From Pseudomonadota bacterium (GTDB lineage: Bacteria > Pseudomonadota > Gammaproteobacteria > Burkholderiales > Thiobacteraceae), in assembly GCA_021812385.1 (NCBI GenBank), contig JAKANO010000010.1, forward strand, positions 1-64,000: a stretch of 64,000 bases of DNA, written 5' to 3'. A model generated the notes under the pieces. That model was not told where the DNA came from and searched no databases. It worked only from the letters and a program-made list of their open reading frames with translations. How positions within the stretch are numbered: position 1 is the first letter of the stretch; the number at the start of each line of letters is the position of its first letter. The translations under genes were made by a program, and so were the position numbers. Shown piece after piece: positions 8,905 to 18,009 of the stretch.

Positions 8905-9663
8905 ATGTTAAGAGAAGACTATTGCCTGCTGGCCGAGCGCAAAACACCGCATCTGCGTCTCGCCATGGCCCGCAATATTGAGGAAGTGCGGGAAGCCCAA
9001 CGCCTGCGCTATCAAGTATTTTCCGAAGAAATGGGCGCCTGCTTAAGCGGCACCGAGCCAGGCGTGGACAAGGATCAATTCGATGCCTATTGCGAACATC
9101 TCCTGGTGCGCGACCATGCAACGGGCGCCGTCGTCGGCACCTACCGCTTGTTAAACCCCAAAATGGCGCAACGCGTTGGCGCTTATTACGCCGAAACGCA
9201 ATTCGATCTCACCCGCCTGAGCCAATTAAATGAAGGCATGGTGGAAGTCGGCCGCGCCTGTGTGCACCCCAATTACCGCAACGGCGCAAGCATTGGGCTG
9301 CTCTGGTCTGGCGTATTGCAATACATGCAGCAAATGGACTATAAATATTTAATTGGCTGCGCGAGCATTACTATGCAAGATGGCGGTCATGCGGCTGCCA
9401 GTATTTATCGCCGCTTGTGCCAGGAACACATGAGTCCAAGAGAATGGCGCGTTTTCCCGCGTAATCGCTTGCCGCTGGAGTCTTTAAACAGTACTCTAAA
9501 TGCTGCGTTACCGCCGCTCATCAAGGGCTATATGCGGCTCGGCTGCTTCATCTGCGGCGAACCCACTTGGGATCCTGATTTCAATACCGCGGATCTATTT
9601 ATGTTGCTGCCGCTTTCTTTAATGAATAAACGTTACGCAAGGCATTTTCTCGACCACACATGA
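8905..9663 (+). CDS. olsB: L-ornithine N-alpha-acyltransferase (OlsB-like GNAT/hemolysin family)
   Basis: Transfers a 3-hydroxyacyl group from ACP to ornithine, the first step in making phosphorus-free ornithine lipids. The 252-residue protein has the OlsB/autoinducer-synthase-like fold. It shows AQRLRYQVFSEEMGA near the N-terminus, then FDAYCEHLLVRD, VVGTYRLL and EVGRACVHPNYRNG. It overlaps the following acyltransferase by four bases (ATGA), and a Pho box sits upstream. The pairing with OlsA supports the call. The exact amino-acid substrate is not proven. Confidence 0.85.
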   Translation: MLREDYCLLAERKTPHLRLAMARNIEEVREAQRLRYQVFSEEMGACLSGTEPGVDKDQFDAYCEHLLVRDHATGAVVGTYRLLNPKMAQRVGAYYAETQFDLTRLSQLNEGMVEVGRACVHPNYRNGASIGLLWSGVLQYMQQMDYKYLIGCASITMQDGGHAAASIYRRLCQEHMSPREWRVFPRNRLPLESLNSTLNAALPPLIKGYMRLGCFICGEPTWDPDFNTADLFMLLPLSLMNKRYARHFLDHT

Positions 9664-10526
9664 CGCCAGCCCCCACCCCCAAGAGCCTCCGTCTGCTGCG
9701 CATCCTGCGCGTCGCGTTGCACCTGGCTTGGGGTGTATTCATTGCCGGCATTGTGTTTCGGATCACCCCAGCAGCATGGCACGACCGCATCGTGCAGCGC
9801 TGGTCCAAAAAAATCTTGGGCATGCTGGGCGTCGAATGCCACCTGCACGGCAACATGCCCGATCTCGGCACGCGCGGCGTGATCATGGTCTCGAACCATA
9901 TGTCGTGGCTGGATATCTGGCTGCTGTACGCCATTCGCCCGCTGCGCTTCATATCCAAGGCCGACGTGCGCGGCTGGCCGGTAATCGGTTTCCTGGCGCA
10001 GCAAAGCGGCACTTTGTTTATCCAGCGCGAACGGCGCCATCACACCGCCGCCATCATCAAAGAAGCGGCGGAACGATTGACGCACGGCGACTGCATCGGC
10101 CTGTTCCCCGAAGGCACGACCACCGATGGCACACGGCTGCTGCCGTTTCATTCTTCTTTATTCCAAGCTGCGGTGATTCACCACGCGCCGGTGCTGTTAT
10201 TTACCATCCGCTATCGCTTGCCCGACGGCAGCATCGATACCGCTCCGGCTTATCATGGCAATCTCACGCTGCTCGAATCGTTTAAATCCGTATTGTCACG
10301 GCGCCGCATCCACGTCGACATCACCTGCCTCGGTACGCTCGACACGCAAGGAAAAACCCGCCGCGAAATCTCCGACGCAGCCGAAAGCGCTATCGCCACG
10401 CATTTAAATCTGCCTGCTCCACACAAGAAACCTGGAACACCTGCCGATCTTCCAGCCGCAGCGCCGTCAACTGCCCGCCCCACAGACAGCCCGTATCCAA
10501 GGCCACATGCCGGCTCCCCACATTAA
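9660..10526 (+). CDS. olsA: Lyso-ornithine lipid O-acyltransferase (OlsA/PlsC family)
   Basis: Second enzyme of ornithine-lipid synthesis, at the inner membrane. The 288-residue PlsC-family protein has an N-terminal hydrophobic segment, the catalytic HX4D box in NHMSWLD and the substrate motif FPEGTTTDG. Translationally coupled to olsB. The last 45 or so residues (Pro/Ala-rich) are encoded antisense to the 3' end of apaH, a 137-base convergent overlap. That tail is probably not part of the conserved fold. Confidence 0.85.
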   Translation: MTPAPTPKSLRLLRILRVALHLAWGVFIAGIVFRITPAAWHDRIVQRWSKKILGMLGVECHLHGNMPDLGTRGVIMVSNHMSWLDIWLLYAIRPLRFISKADVRGWPVIGFLAQQSGTLFIQRERRHHTAAIIKEAAERLTHGDCIGLFPEGTTTDGTRLLPFHSSLFQAAVIHHAPVLLFTIRYRLPDGSIDTAPAYHGNLTLLESFKSVLSRRRIHVDITCLGTLDTQGKTRREISDAAESAIATHLNLPAPHKKPGTPADLPAAAPSTARPTDSPYPRPHAGSPH

Positions 10527-11217
10527 GCCCGAGCGCCGACCAATGGCCGAACACGATATTCGCCTTCGCGCTTTTGCGCCCCGGCACTTCGTACCAGGGT
10601 AGGGTCTTTTTCGGCCGGTCTTCCACCGCGCCCTTATGGCTGAAATCCATCACGCCCTCTGCCGAGCACACGCGCAGGCGCGTCATGGCATTGGTGATAA
10701 TGCGCAGCCGATCCATGCCGCTCAACGCATCATCCCAGTGGTCGGGCCGATTGCCATATAAATGCTGCAGAAAATCGCGGTAGTTATCCGCGCGCAAGGC
10801 CGCCTCCACTTCCTGCCCTAAGCGCAGCGCCTTTTTTACGCTCCACTGCGGCAACAGGCCGGCGTGCACCAAGACCCAATCGTCTTCGGCATAAATCATG
10901 CGCTGATGGCGCAACCAGTCGAGCAATTCAGCGCGCTCCGGCGCCGCCAAAATCTCGTCCAAGGTATCGCCGCGATGCACCTGCACAAAGCCCTCGGCCA
11001 CCGCCAGCAAATGCAAATCATGATTGCCCAGCACCGTAATCACGCGCTCGCCCAAGTCTTTAGCCCATTGCAACACCTGCACCGAATCCGGGCCGCGATT
11101 CACCAAATCGCCGACCAGCCATAAGCGGTCCTGATCCGGATTGAATTGGATCTTCTCCAACAACTGGGTCAGGGCCTGGAAACAGCCCTGGATGTCGCCG
11201 ATCGCATAGGTAGACAT
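10390..11217 (-). CDS. apaH: Symmetrical bis(5'-nucleosyl)-tetraphosphatase
   Basis: Hydrolyses Ap4A to two ADP, limiting the alarmone. It is a 275-residue metallophosphatase with GDIQGC, GDLVNRGP and GNHDLHLL metal-binding motifs. The C-terminal GCLWGGQLTALRLEDR is typical of ApaH, so its stop codon position is credible. It converges with olsA, overlapping it by 137 bases, and diverges from rep. Confidence 0.96.
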   Translation of the reverse strand: MSTYAIGDIQGCFQALTQLLEKIQFNPDQDRLWLVGDLVNRGPDSVQVLQWAKDLGERVITVLGNHDLHLLAVAEGFVQVHRGDTLDEILAAPERAELLDWLRHQRMIYAEDDWVLVHAGLLPQWSVKKALRLGQEVEAALRADNYRDFLQHLYGNRPDHWDDALSGMDRLRIITNAMTRLRVCSAEGVMDFSHKGAVEDRPKKTLPWYEVPGRKSAKANIVFGHWSALGLNVGSRHVALDTGCLWGGQLTALRLEDRQVFQVSCVEQADLNAWR

Positions 11218-11288
11218 AAAAATTAATTCAGGTTGAGTAAGCCCATTTTACCGGCAGCACCCGCCCCTGCCCATGATAGAATTACCGT

Positions 11289-13322
11289 GTGTCACAGCAA
11301 CAATCTCGCACCTCTTCCCAATCGCCTTTCGATGGTCTCAATGCCGAGCAACGCGCCGCGGTTAAGCACCTCGACGGGCCGCTATTGGTCCTCGCCGGCG
11401 CCGGTAGCGGCAAGACGCGCGTCATCACGCAAAAAATCGCCTATCTGATCGGCACCTGCGGCTATCACCCCGCGCATATCGCGGCGATTACCTTCACCAA
11501 CAAGGCTGCGCGCGAGATGCGCGAACGTGCCGGAAAGCTGTTGGATAAAAAGGCCACGGATGGCCTGACCGTCACCACCTTCCACTCGCTGGGCATGCAA
11601 ATCCTGCGGCAGGAAGCGCGGCTCATCGGTTATAAGTCGCAGTTTTCCATTCTCGATGCCGCCGATAGCATGTCGGTGCTGTCCGACATCATGAAGAGCA
11701 CCGACAAAGCCGAATTGAAGCGTGTGCAATATCGCATCTCGCGTTGGAAAAACGATTTAATCGCACCCGAATATGCCGCAGTGAATGCGGAAGATACGGC
11801 CGAGCACGCCAGCGCCAAGCTGTACCAGCGCTACCAGGATACTTTGCGCGCCTACCAAGCCTTCGATTTCGACGATCTGATTCGGGTGCCGGTGGAGATT
11901 TTCCAGCGCGAGCCCGAAGCCCTGGGCAAATGGCAGGACAAACTGCGCTATCTGTTGATCGACGAATACCAAGACACCAACACTTGCCAGTACCAAATGC
12001 TGAAACTGCTGGCCGGACCACGCGCCGCTTTCACCGCGGTGGGCGACGACGATCAATCCATCTACGCCTGGCGCGGCGCGAATGTCGATAATCTGCGCTT
12101 GCTGCGCGACGAGTATCCGAAGTTATCGGTGATCATGCTGGAGCAAAATTACCGCTCCACGGTGCGCATCCTGGAAGCCGCCAATCATCTGATCGCACAC
12201 AACCCCAAGCTATTCGAGAAAAAGCTGTGGAGCGAGCTGGGCTATGGCGACCCGATCCAGGTCATCGCCAGCAAGGACGAAGAAGAAGAAGCGGAAACCA
12301 TCGTGCGCCGCATGATGGCGCAGCGCTTCGAACTGCGCGGCAAATGGTCGGACTTCGCCATCCTGTATCGCGGCAATCATCAAGCGCGCATCTTCGAAGA
12401 AAAACTGCGCGCCGAGCACATTCCGTATGTGCTGTCCGGCGGCCAATCGTTTTTCGATCGCGCCGAAATTAAAGACATCATCGCCTACCTGCGCTTGCTC
12501 TTGAACTCGGACGACGACCCGGCGTTTATCCGCGCCATCACCACCCCCAAACGCGGCATCGGCAACCAGACCCTGGAAAAACTCGGCAACTACGCCGCCA
12601 GCCGCAACGTCAGCCTGTTCGCGGCGGTGTTCGAGGCCGGCCTGGCGGCGCAACTGCAAGCCAAGCAGCTCGAATCGCTCAGAGAGTTTTGCAATTTCAT
12701 CAACAATATCGAGTACCGCGCCGCGCACGAACCGGCCGGCACGGTGCTCAAGGATATGGTGCGCGCCATCGGCTATGAGCTGCATCTGTTCGATAGCGAA
12801 GAAGAACGCGTGGCCAAAGTGCGCTGGGAGAATGTCACCACTTTTATCGACTGGCTGACACGCAAGGGCGAGGAGGACGACAGCAACCTGCTCAAGCTGG
12901 CGCAAACGGTCGCGCTGTTATCCATGATCAATAGCGGCGAAGAAGAAACCGACGCGGTGCGCCTGTCCACCCTGCATGCCGCCAAGGGCTTGGAATTCCC
13001 CCACGTATGCTTGGTCGGCACCGAAGAAGGCATCCTGCCGCATCGCGAAAGCATCGACAACGGCCAAGTGGAAGAAGAACGGCGCCTGATGTATGTGGCT
13101 GTCACGCGCGCGCAGCTGACCTTCACCATCAGCTATTGCGAGAAGCGCAAACGTGCGCGCGAAATGCAAAGCTGCGAACCCTCGCGCTTCATCAACGAGC
13201 TGGGCAGCGAGCATGTGCGCAGCAAACAATCGGCCAGCGACCCCGCTGCGGCAAAGCAAAATGGCAACGCCCGACTCGCGCAATTGAAAGCGATGCTGGC
13301 GAGCAAAACACCGACTGAATAA
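11289..13322 (+). CDS. rep: ATP-dependent DNA helicase Rep (UvrD/Rep family)
   Basis: 3'-5' DNA helicase that helps replication forks pass obstacles. The 677 residues are close to E. coli Rep. All superfamily 1 motifs are visible: GAGSGKTRVI (I), FTNKAAREMRER (Ia), DEYQDTN (II), GDDDQSIYAWRGA (III), EQNYRST (IV), STLHAAKGLEF (V) and YVAVTRA (VI). Start is GTG 11289, the earliest plausible start before the conserved N-terminus. Confidence 0.95.
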   Translation: MSQQQSRTSSQSPFDGLNAEQRAAVKHLDGPLLVLAGAGSGKTRVITQKIAYLIGTCGYHPAHIAAITFTNKAAREMRERAGKLLDKKATDGLTVTTFHSLGMQILRQEARLIGYKSQFSILDAADSMSVLSDIMKSTDKAELKRVQYRISRWKNDLIAPEYAAVNAEDTAEHASAKLYQRYQDTLRAYQAFDFDDLIRVPVEIFQREPEALGKWQDKLRYLLIDEYQDTNTCQYQMLKLLAGPRAAFTAVGDDDQSIYAWRGANVDNLRLLRDEYPKLSVIMLEQNYRSTVRILEAANHLIAHNPKLFEKKLWSELGYGDPIQVIASKDEEEEAETIVRRMMAQRFELRGKWSDFAILYRGNHQARIFEEKLRAEHIPYVLSGGQSFFDRAEIKDIIAYLRLLLNSDDDPAFIRAITTPKRGIGNQTLEKLGNYAASRNVSLFAAVFEAGLAAQLQAKQLESLREFCNFINNIEYRAAHEPAGTVLKDMVRAIGYELHLFDSEEERVAKVRWENVTTFIDWLTRKGEEDDSNLLKLAQTVALLSMINSGEEETDAVRLSTLHAAKGLEFPHVCLVGTEEGILPHRESIDNGQVEEERRLMYVAVTRAQLTFTISYCEKRKRAREMQSCEPSRFINELGSEHVRSKQSASDPAAAKQNGNARLAQLKAMLASKTPTE

Positions 13323-13342
13323 GCGCTTCGCCCTATTGGCAG

Positions 13343-13370
13343 GCAAAAAAAGCGCGGGGTTTCCCGCGCT
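13343..13370 (-). terminator. Intrinsic terminator for the papain-fold gene
   Basis: Perfect stem AGCGCGGG/CCCGCGCT with a 4-base loop at 13351-13370. On the minus strand it is followed by TTTTTTT, ending transcripts of the 13392-14279 gene. On the plus strand the tail is only weakly T-rich, so it may also slow transcription leaving rep. Confidence 0.8.
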
Positions 13371-13391
13371 TCAGATTTAACCAGAACAGTC

Positions 13392-14279
13392 TTAACACTG
13401 TTTTTTCGAATCTTTGCCGCAATCATTGGCTTGGGCCAACTCCACATCAATCGTTGCATCCGGCGGCGCAACATAGCGGCCTTTGCTATTCACCACCTGC
13501 GCCGGCGTCACGATATCGAGCAAGCCACCACGCTCATCGGTATCCAAATCCACGCCGGAATAATGCAACGCCGTCAGCACGATGGTGGAGCAAATATAAT
13601 CATGCCCAATGTCCTCCGGCTTAGTGGGCTTCAGGTTCGAATTCCACAAACCAAACATGCCGGAGAAATCGTAGCCATACCAGTGCCCGGCTTTTTTCAT
13701 GGCGAGTTGTACAAATTCGTTCAAGCGCGCTTTGTCCACGCGCTCCCATTTATTCAGGCGATAGACATCGAAACTATGCGTTCTTAAAGTTTCCAGGCCT
13801 TCTTGCATATTCGGCCCTTTAAAGCTTTCACTGGAAAAAATACGCAATTTGCTCGTGTCTTGTGGATCGCGCACGACAATCGCCAAGTGGCCGTATTTGT
13901 ACAAACGGTAGGCCACTTTATTCAACTTGCCGGTAAATATCTCCTTGCGCGCCTCCCACTTACCCAAGCGGTAAGCCAGCACATCGCCTTCTTGCAATTG
14001 CGCGAGCGTGCTCATGAATACAGCATCATCCATCGCATGATCGAATGCATTGACCTGTTTAAACTCTGCCAAATCATCCAGAGTGGCGGTTTTAGAAGGG
14101 CCGTGGGACGAAGGCTTCTCCATCCATTTCAGGATGAACCAGCCATTTGATCTTTCTGGCGATTTCTCTGATGATTTCTCTGGCGCTTTCTCCACCTCGC
14201 CTGCAAGCACCAAACCAGCGAAAGACACGAGCCCAAGCAAGAAAATAATTCGGACAACCTGGCTTAACCGATTTTGCAT
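13392..14279 (-). CDS. Secreted permuted papain-fold (YiiX-like) cysteine hydrolase
   Basis: A 295-residue protein with a signal peptide (hydrophobic segment followed by VLAGEV at about residues 26-28). The body resembles YiiX/YebB-type circularly permuted NlpC/P60 proteins: EGDVLAYR strand, a conserved His in KYGHLAIVV and a Cys in HDYICSTIVL. Such enzymes act on amide bonds or lipids in the envelope; the substrate is unknown. A Lys/Ser/Glu-rich linker follows the signal peptide. A strong terminator follows the gene. Confidence 0.7.
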   Translation of the reverse strand: MQNRLSQVVRIIFLLGLVSFAGLVLAGEVEKAPEKSSEKSPERSNGWFILKWMEKPSSHGPSKTATLDDLAEFKQVNAFDHAMDDAVFMSTLAQLQEGDVLAYRLGKWEARKEIFTGKLNKVAYRLYKYGHLAIVVRDPQDTSKLRIFSSESFKGPNMQEGLETLRTHSFDVYRLNKWERVDKARLNEFVQLAMKKAGHWYGYDFSGMFGLWNSNLKPTKPEDIGHDYICSTIVLTALHYSGVDLDTDERGGLLDIVTPAQVVNSKGRYVAPPDATIDVELAQANDCGKDSKKQC

Positions 14280-14330
14280 ATCGACCTCCCCCGTCTACGT
14301 TTTTCAAAACCAGATCATAACGCCGACCCA

Positions 14331-14360
14331 AAAAAAAGGCGCGACAAAATCGCGCCTTTT
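14331..14360 (-). terminator. Intrinsic terminator after the cytochrome c gene
   Basis: Perfect stem AAAAGGCGCGA/TCGCGCCTTTT with loop CAAAA, followed on the minus strand by a T-run. It lies 27 bases past the stop codon of the cytochrome gene and could work in both directions. Confidence 0.8.
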
Positions 14361-14386
14361 AATCAAACGGAATATCGGTCTACTGG

Positions 14387-14878
14387 TTACTTGGGCTTGA
14401 AGTTCGCGCCGCCAGCATTCGCCATGTGCGCGACCGCACGCGCCATCTCGATGTCCGACAATTCCGGGTTGCCGCCACGCGCCGGCATGGCGCGAATACC
14501 ATTGATAGCGTTCTTCACCAAGGTATCGAAGCCCTGCGCATTGCGTTTGCCCCAAGCAGCCTTGTCGCCGAATTTAGGCGCATTCAGCGCACCGGTAGCA
14601 TGGCAAGCCGAACACACTTCGGTATACACAGCCTCGCCGGTCTTCTCGACACGCGGCGCACTGGGGTCGATCGCCTTCACTTCGCCATAAGGCTTGATGC
14701 GATCCTGAACCGCCGCAGCCGACATGCGCGGATCATTCTTATCCACATGGCCCGCCTGGAAGGCCAACACCAGTTGCACGATCATCACAATCGCGAGTAC
14801 CGGTACCGCAAAAACTCCCACCACCGCAGCAAGAATCATTGCCGGGGATGTTGCACACTGCCCTTTTTCTTCGCTCAT
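14387..14878 (-). CDS. Membrane-anchored c-type cytochrome (cytochrome c5 type)
   Basis: A 163-residue monohaem cytochrome. An N-terminal membrane segment (about 12-36) anchors it, followed by a periplasmic class I domain with the haem-binding motif CSACHATG and an axial Met in IRAMPARGG. It resembles cytochrome c5-like electron carriers linked to terminal oxidases. It is transcribed alone, between a terminator and the tRNA-Arg gene. Confidence 0.88.
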   Translation of the reverse strand: MSEEKGQCATSPAMILAAVVGVFAVPVLAIVMIVQLVLAFQAGHVDKNDPRMSAAAVQDRIKPYGEVKAIDPSAPRVEKTGEAVYTEVCSACHATGALNAPKFGDKAAWGKRNAQGFDTLVKNAINGIRAMPARGGNPELSDIEMARAVAHMANAGGANFKPK

Positions 14879-14977
14879 GGTATTGCCCTGCCCTTATCAA
14901 TCGTTGCCAAAGCTGGCGATTATACTAAAAACCCCGAAAGCGACCAAGCCGCACGTAGACCGCCTGGCAAAACCCGC

Positions 14978-14983
14978 TATAAT
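14978..14983 (+). promoter_or_regulatory. -10 box of the tRNA-Arg gene
   Basis: A perfect TATAAT lies 10 bases before the tRNA. A weak -35 candidate (TAGACC) is 16 bases upstream. The spacing suits a transcript beginning just ahead of the mature tRNA. Confidence 0.55.
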
Positions 14984-14993
14984 TGCCCCTCAC

Positions 14994-15070
14994 GCGCCCG
15001 TAGCTCAGCTGGATAGAGTACTGCCCTCCGAAGGCAGGGGTCGGACGTTCGAATCGTCTCGGGCGCGCCA
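14994..15070 (+). tRNA. tRNA-Arg (anticodon CCG)
   Basis: A 77-base cloverleaf. The acceptor GCGCCCG pairs with CGGGCGC, then a G discriminator and an encoded CCA. The anticodon arm is CTGCC-CTCCGAA-GGCAG, giving anticodon CCG. The T loop is GTTCGAATC. It decodes CGG. No strong terminator is visible in the roughly 200 bases downstream (15071-15271), which hold only a weak GGCCA/TGGCC hairpin before FmdB. Confidence 0.95.
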
Positions 15071-15271
15071 TACAGATCAACGGATTACCCTCCCCCCTTC
15101 CCAATCCGATTTCACGCCGCGGCCATGCTGTGCCTGGCCACGGTGATGACTTTTTCATTTCCCTTTTTGACTCGTCCCTGCGCCGAATTATATTGACCTA
15201 GCCGCCTAGGCCTCATTCTTGCATATCTGTATCTGAGCGAGCTGTTTGTCGCAAACGCTACAGGAGTATGC

Positions 15272-15517
15272 ATGCCGATTCATGACTTTCATTGCAAGAA
15301 ATGCGACCGCACCTTCGAGCTGTTGGTGCGCGCCTCCTCCACCCCCGTCTGCCCTGGGTGCGGCAGCGCGGACGTGGGGAAGCTGGTGTCGCTGCCGGCG
15401 CCGCAGGGCAAAACCGCGGGCATTATCGCCCGTGGCCGTGCACAAGCCGCGCGCGAAGGGCATTTCAGCAACTACGCGACTTCGGAGCGCCCAGGGGAGC
15501 GCCCGGGGCGCAAATGA
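15272..15517 (+). CDS. FmdB-family zinc-ribbon protein
   Basis: An 81-residue protein. The first 40 residues are the FmdB putative regulatory zinc ribbon: HDFHCKKCDRTFE and CPGCG supply four Cys ligands. A basic, disordered tail follows. Function is uncertain; such proteins are proposed as transcription-associated factors. It heads a short run of same-strand genes up to 18177. Confidence 0.85.
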   Translation: MPIHDFHCKKCDRTFELLVRASSTPVCPGCGSADVGKLVSLPAPQGKTAGIIARGRAQAAREGHFSNYATSERPGERPGRK

Positions 15518-15600
15518 ACGATGGCCTACCGATGCACGCTCGTCCCGCCGTTTTGTCGTATTTGCGACAAAACCCGGCAACGGCTTCCGGGAGCTGACCC

Positions 15601-15969
15601 ATGCTGAATGCGTCGCTGCTATCCATCATCGAAGAAGCGGGAATCGCCGTGCTGACCCTGACCGAGGGGCTGGAAAAAGAAGAATTCCTCGCCTCCCGTC
15701 TGACGCGTGCGGAAACGCTGCGCCAGATCAAGATCATCAGCGAAAGCCTCGGCAGCCTGCCCCTGAATGCGCAAGCTTTACTTGCCGAAATAGACTGGGG
15801 CGGCTGGCAAAGCGTTACACGCCAACTGGACATGACCCAGCATGCAGAGCCGGAAGCGCTGTGGTTCTCCGTGCGTTCCCTGGTGCCGGCCACGCTGATG
15901 TGGCTGCGGGTTTATCGGCAGAATCAGCCGGAAATTTTCGAATACAAACCATTAGCCGATGCGGGTTAA
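15601..15969 (+). CDS. Hypothetical small helical protein, weakly HepT/DUF86-like
   Basis: I do not recognise this 122-residue protein with certainty. It is helical. The stretch IKIISESLGSLPLN with a later EIDWGGWQSVTRQL faintly recalls HepT (DUF86) HEPN proteins, but the RX4-6H nuclease motif is not evident. No nucleotidyltransferase partner lies next to it. It lies nine bases before the AAA+ ATPase start, which suggests co-expression with that ATPase. Confidence 0.5.
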   Translation: MLNASLLSIIEEAGIAVLTLTEGLEKEEFLASRLTRAETLRQIKIISESLGSLPLNAQALLAEIDWGGWQSVTRQLDMTQHAEPEALWFSVRSLVPATLMWLRVYRQNQPEIFEYKPLADAG

Positions 15970-15977
15970 ATAAAACC

Positions 15978-17696
15978 ATGAATCTACAAATCGAGCGCCC
16001 TTACATCGAAGCCATGATCAGCGAATTCCCGCGCTTAGCCCCGCTCAAGGAGCAGTTGCGTCTCGGCAATAAAGTGACGCTGCCGTTCCATCATCTGTCC
16101 GGCGCCGAACTCGGCTTCCTCGGCAATCTCTACCGGGAAGCCGGCCCCGCCATGCGCACGCGCGCGGCACAACTCAGCACGCTGCAACAGGCACTTGACG
16201 GCCAAGGCGAGCGCTTCGGCCCAGGCGACGATCTGGAAATGCTGATGCCGGCCATCGCCCGCTACCTCAGCACGGATGCATTGCGCGGCTGGCTGTTTCG
16301 GGTGAACGTGTCGGACAAACCGCTGGCCTATGTGGTCACGCGCCTCGACTACATCGCCGCGTCCAACGACGAGACCGGCAAGGTGATGATCGAACTCAAA
16401 GCCAATGCCAAAGGCACACTGGCCACGGCGAGCATGCGCATCGCCGCCGCGGATATCGTGAATAAAACAGTGGCGGAAATTTTCGCCGCCAAGGGCTTCG
16501 TGCGCGAGAGCGCGGAATTGATCGCCGCTTACGACGATACCGCGCAGCGCTATTTCGAATGGCGCAGCCAATATGGCGCGCAGTTCTCCGGCCAGGGCAC
16601 TGCCTTCTATGCCGAAGATCCCACCGCGACTCACCGCGACACCGACTGGTCGCGCAAGGACGTGGTGGTGTTATCGAGCGGCGGCGGAACCGCGCGTTTA
16701 GTGAACGACGAAAGCATCCTGAGCGCGCGCACCACCACGCTGGAAGCGACCGGCGACATCCTCGGCCAGTATCTGCGCAAGGCCGCGAAGAGCAATCAGT
16801 ACAACGCCGAAGACGAAGTGAGCGAATTCCAGTCTGAAATTCCCAAGGGCCTATTCACGCAATTACCGGTGCATCCCTACCTCTTCATGTTCCACCTGGA
16901 ACTGCACCACTACCTGTGGGTACACGTGGACGACATTCGGCCCTACGAATACCAACCGGCATTGAAACAAAAGCTCATCCTGCCGCCGGAGCAAACCGAT
17001 CTCATCGACATTCTCACCGCCGAGATGGACGTGCTGATGGACGACATCGTGGCAGGCAAGTCCGGTGGCACCACCGTGCTGTGCGCGGGGCCTGCCGGCG
17101 TGGGCAAGACCCTCACCGCAGAAGTCTATTCGGAAATCATTCAACGCCCCTTGTACCGCGTGCACTCGGGACAACTGGGCTTGAACGTGGCGGCGATGGA
17201 AAGCGCGCTCAAGGACGTGCTGACTCGCGCCCAGCGCTGGGGCGCGGTGATGCTGATCGACGAAGCCGACGTCTACATCAAACGCCGCGACGACAACATC
17301 GCCATGAACGCCGTGGTCGGCGTATTCCTGCGCGTGCTGGAATATTTCAACGGCCTGCTGTTCCTCACCACCAATCGCGTGGACGATATCGACGAAGCCA
17401 TCGTCTCGCGCTGCATCGCCATGATCCGCTACTACCCGCCGGATAGTCAGGCGCGACGCAGAATCTGGCAAGTGATGCTGGAACAATTCGCGCTGGAAAT
17501 CGACGACGCGCTGCTGAACGAACTGGTCGAACTATTCCCCAGCGCCAGCGGCCGCGACATCAAGGGACTGGCGAAACTAGCGGCCAAATACTGCAACCAG
17601 AAGCAGGTGTGCCCGAGCGCCGAAGTGTTCAAGCGCTGTTCGGTATTTCGCGGCATGGCGCTGGAACGGCCAGCCAACCAGCGCCATGCCGCATGA
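15978..17696 (+). CDS. AAA+ ATPase of unknown role
   Basis: A 572-residue protein. Residues 1-330 form an unrecognised N-terminal region. The rest is a classical AAA module: Walker A GPAGVGKTLTAE, Walker B AVMLIDEADVYI, sensor 1 FLTTNRVDDID and an arginine-finger region SRCIAMIRY, then a C-terminal lid. The ORF track extends it to 15246, but that region is a shadow of the FmdB and 15601 genes. ATG 15978 is the credible start. It probably remodels a partner protein. Two small genes follow. Confidence 0.8.
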   Translation: MNLQIERPYIEAMISEFPRLAPLKEQLRLGNKVTLPFHHLSGAELGFLGNLYREAGPAMRTRAAQLSTLQQALDGQGERFGPGDDLEMLMPAIARYLSTDALRGWLFRVNVSDKPLAYVVTRLDYIAASNDETGKVMIELKANAKGTLATASMRIAAADIVNKTVAEIFAAKGFVRESAELIAAYDDTAQRYFEWRSQYGAQFSGQGTAFYAEDPTATHRDTDWSRKDVVVLSSGGGTARLVNDESILSARTTTLEATGDILGQYLRKAAKSNQYNAEDEVSEFQSEIPKGLFTQLPVHPYLFMFHLELHHYLWVHVDDIRPYEYQPALKQKLILPPEQTDLIDILTAEMDVLMDDIVAGKSGGTTVLCAGPAGVGKTLTAEVYSEIIQRPLYRVHSGQLGLNVAAMESALKDVLTRAQRWGAVMLIDEADVYIKRRDDNIAMNAVVGVFLRVLEYFNGLLFLTTNRVDDIDEAIVSRCIAMIRYYPPDSQARRRIWQVMLEQFALEIDDALLNELVELFPSASGRDIKGLAKLAAKYCNQKQVCPSAEVFKRCSVFRGMALERPANQRHAA

Positions 17697-17717
17697 CATA
17701 GACGATAGGAGAAGCCC

Positions 17718-18002
17718 ATGCCAGTAAGCATCAAACTCGAAGGCGAGCACGTTGACTTAGCAAGCCCAGATGAAATTAGCGCGGGCATCAACGCCGCCAG
17801 CAGCGTGTTCTCGCAGCATAAGGTCGACCCCTTGGCCTGTGCGCTGGCGAACGAAAAATTGGAAACGGATCAGCCGCTCACCAAGGATGATGCCTTGTTA
17901 TGTCTGATTTGGAACACGGCAGACGACAAGGCGTTTCGCGCCGTGACCTTGAATTGGCTGGTGCGCGATGTCGACATCCGGCTCGCCGTGAGCCCATCGT
18001 GA
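17718..18002 (+). CDS. Hypothetical 94-residue protein
   Basis: Small acidic protein not recognised. It has an N-terminal beta-like stretch (SIKLEGEHVDLA), a helical centre and no membrane segment. A good ribosome-binding site (AGGAG) precedes ATG 17718. It lies 21 bases downstream of the AAA+ ATPase and is followed at once by another small gene, so it may be an ATPase accessory protein (inference). Confidence 0.6.
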   Translation: MPVSIKLEGEHVDLASPDEISAGINAASSVFSQHKVDPLACALANEKLETDQPLTKDDALLCLIWNTADDKAFRAVTLNWLVRDVDIRLAVSPS

Positions 18003-18009
18003 ATCCATC

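Noticed and set aside
15246-15977. N-terminal 244-residue extension of the AAA+ ATPase in the ORF track
   Set aside because: It overlaps two credible genes (FmdB and 15601-15969) in another frame; ATG 15978 gives a normal start directly after them.
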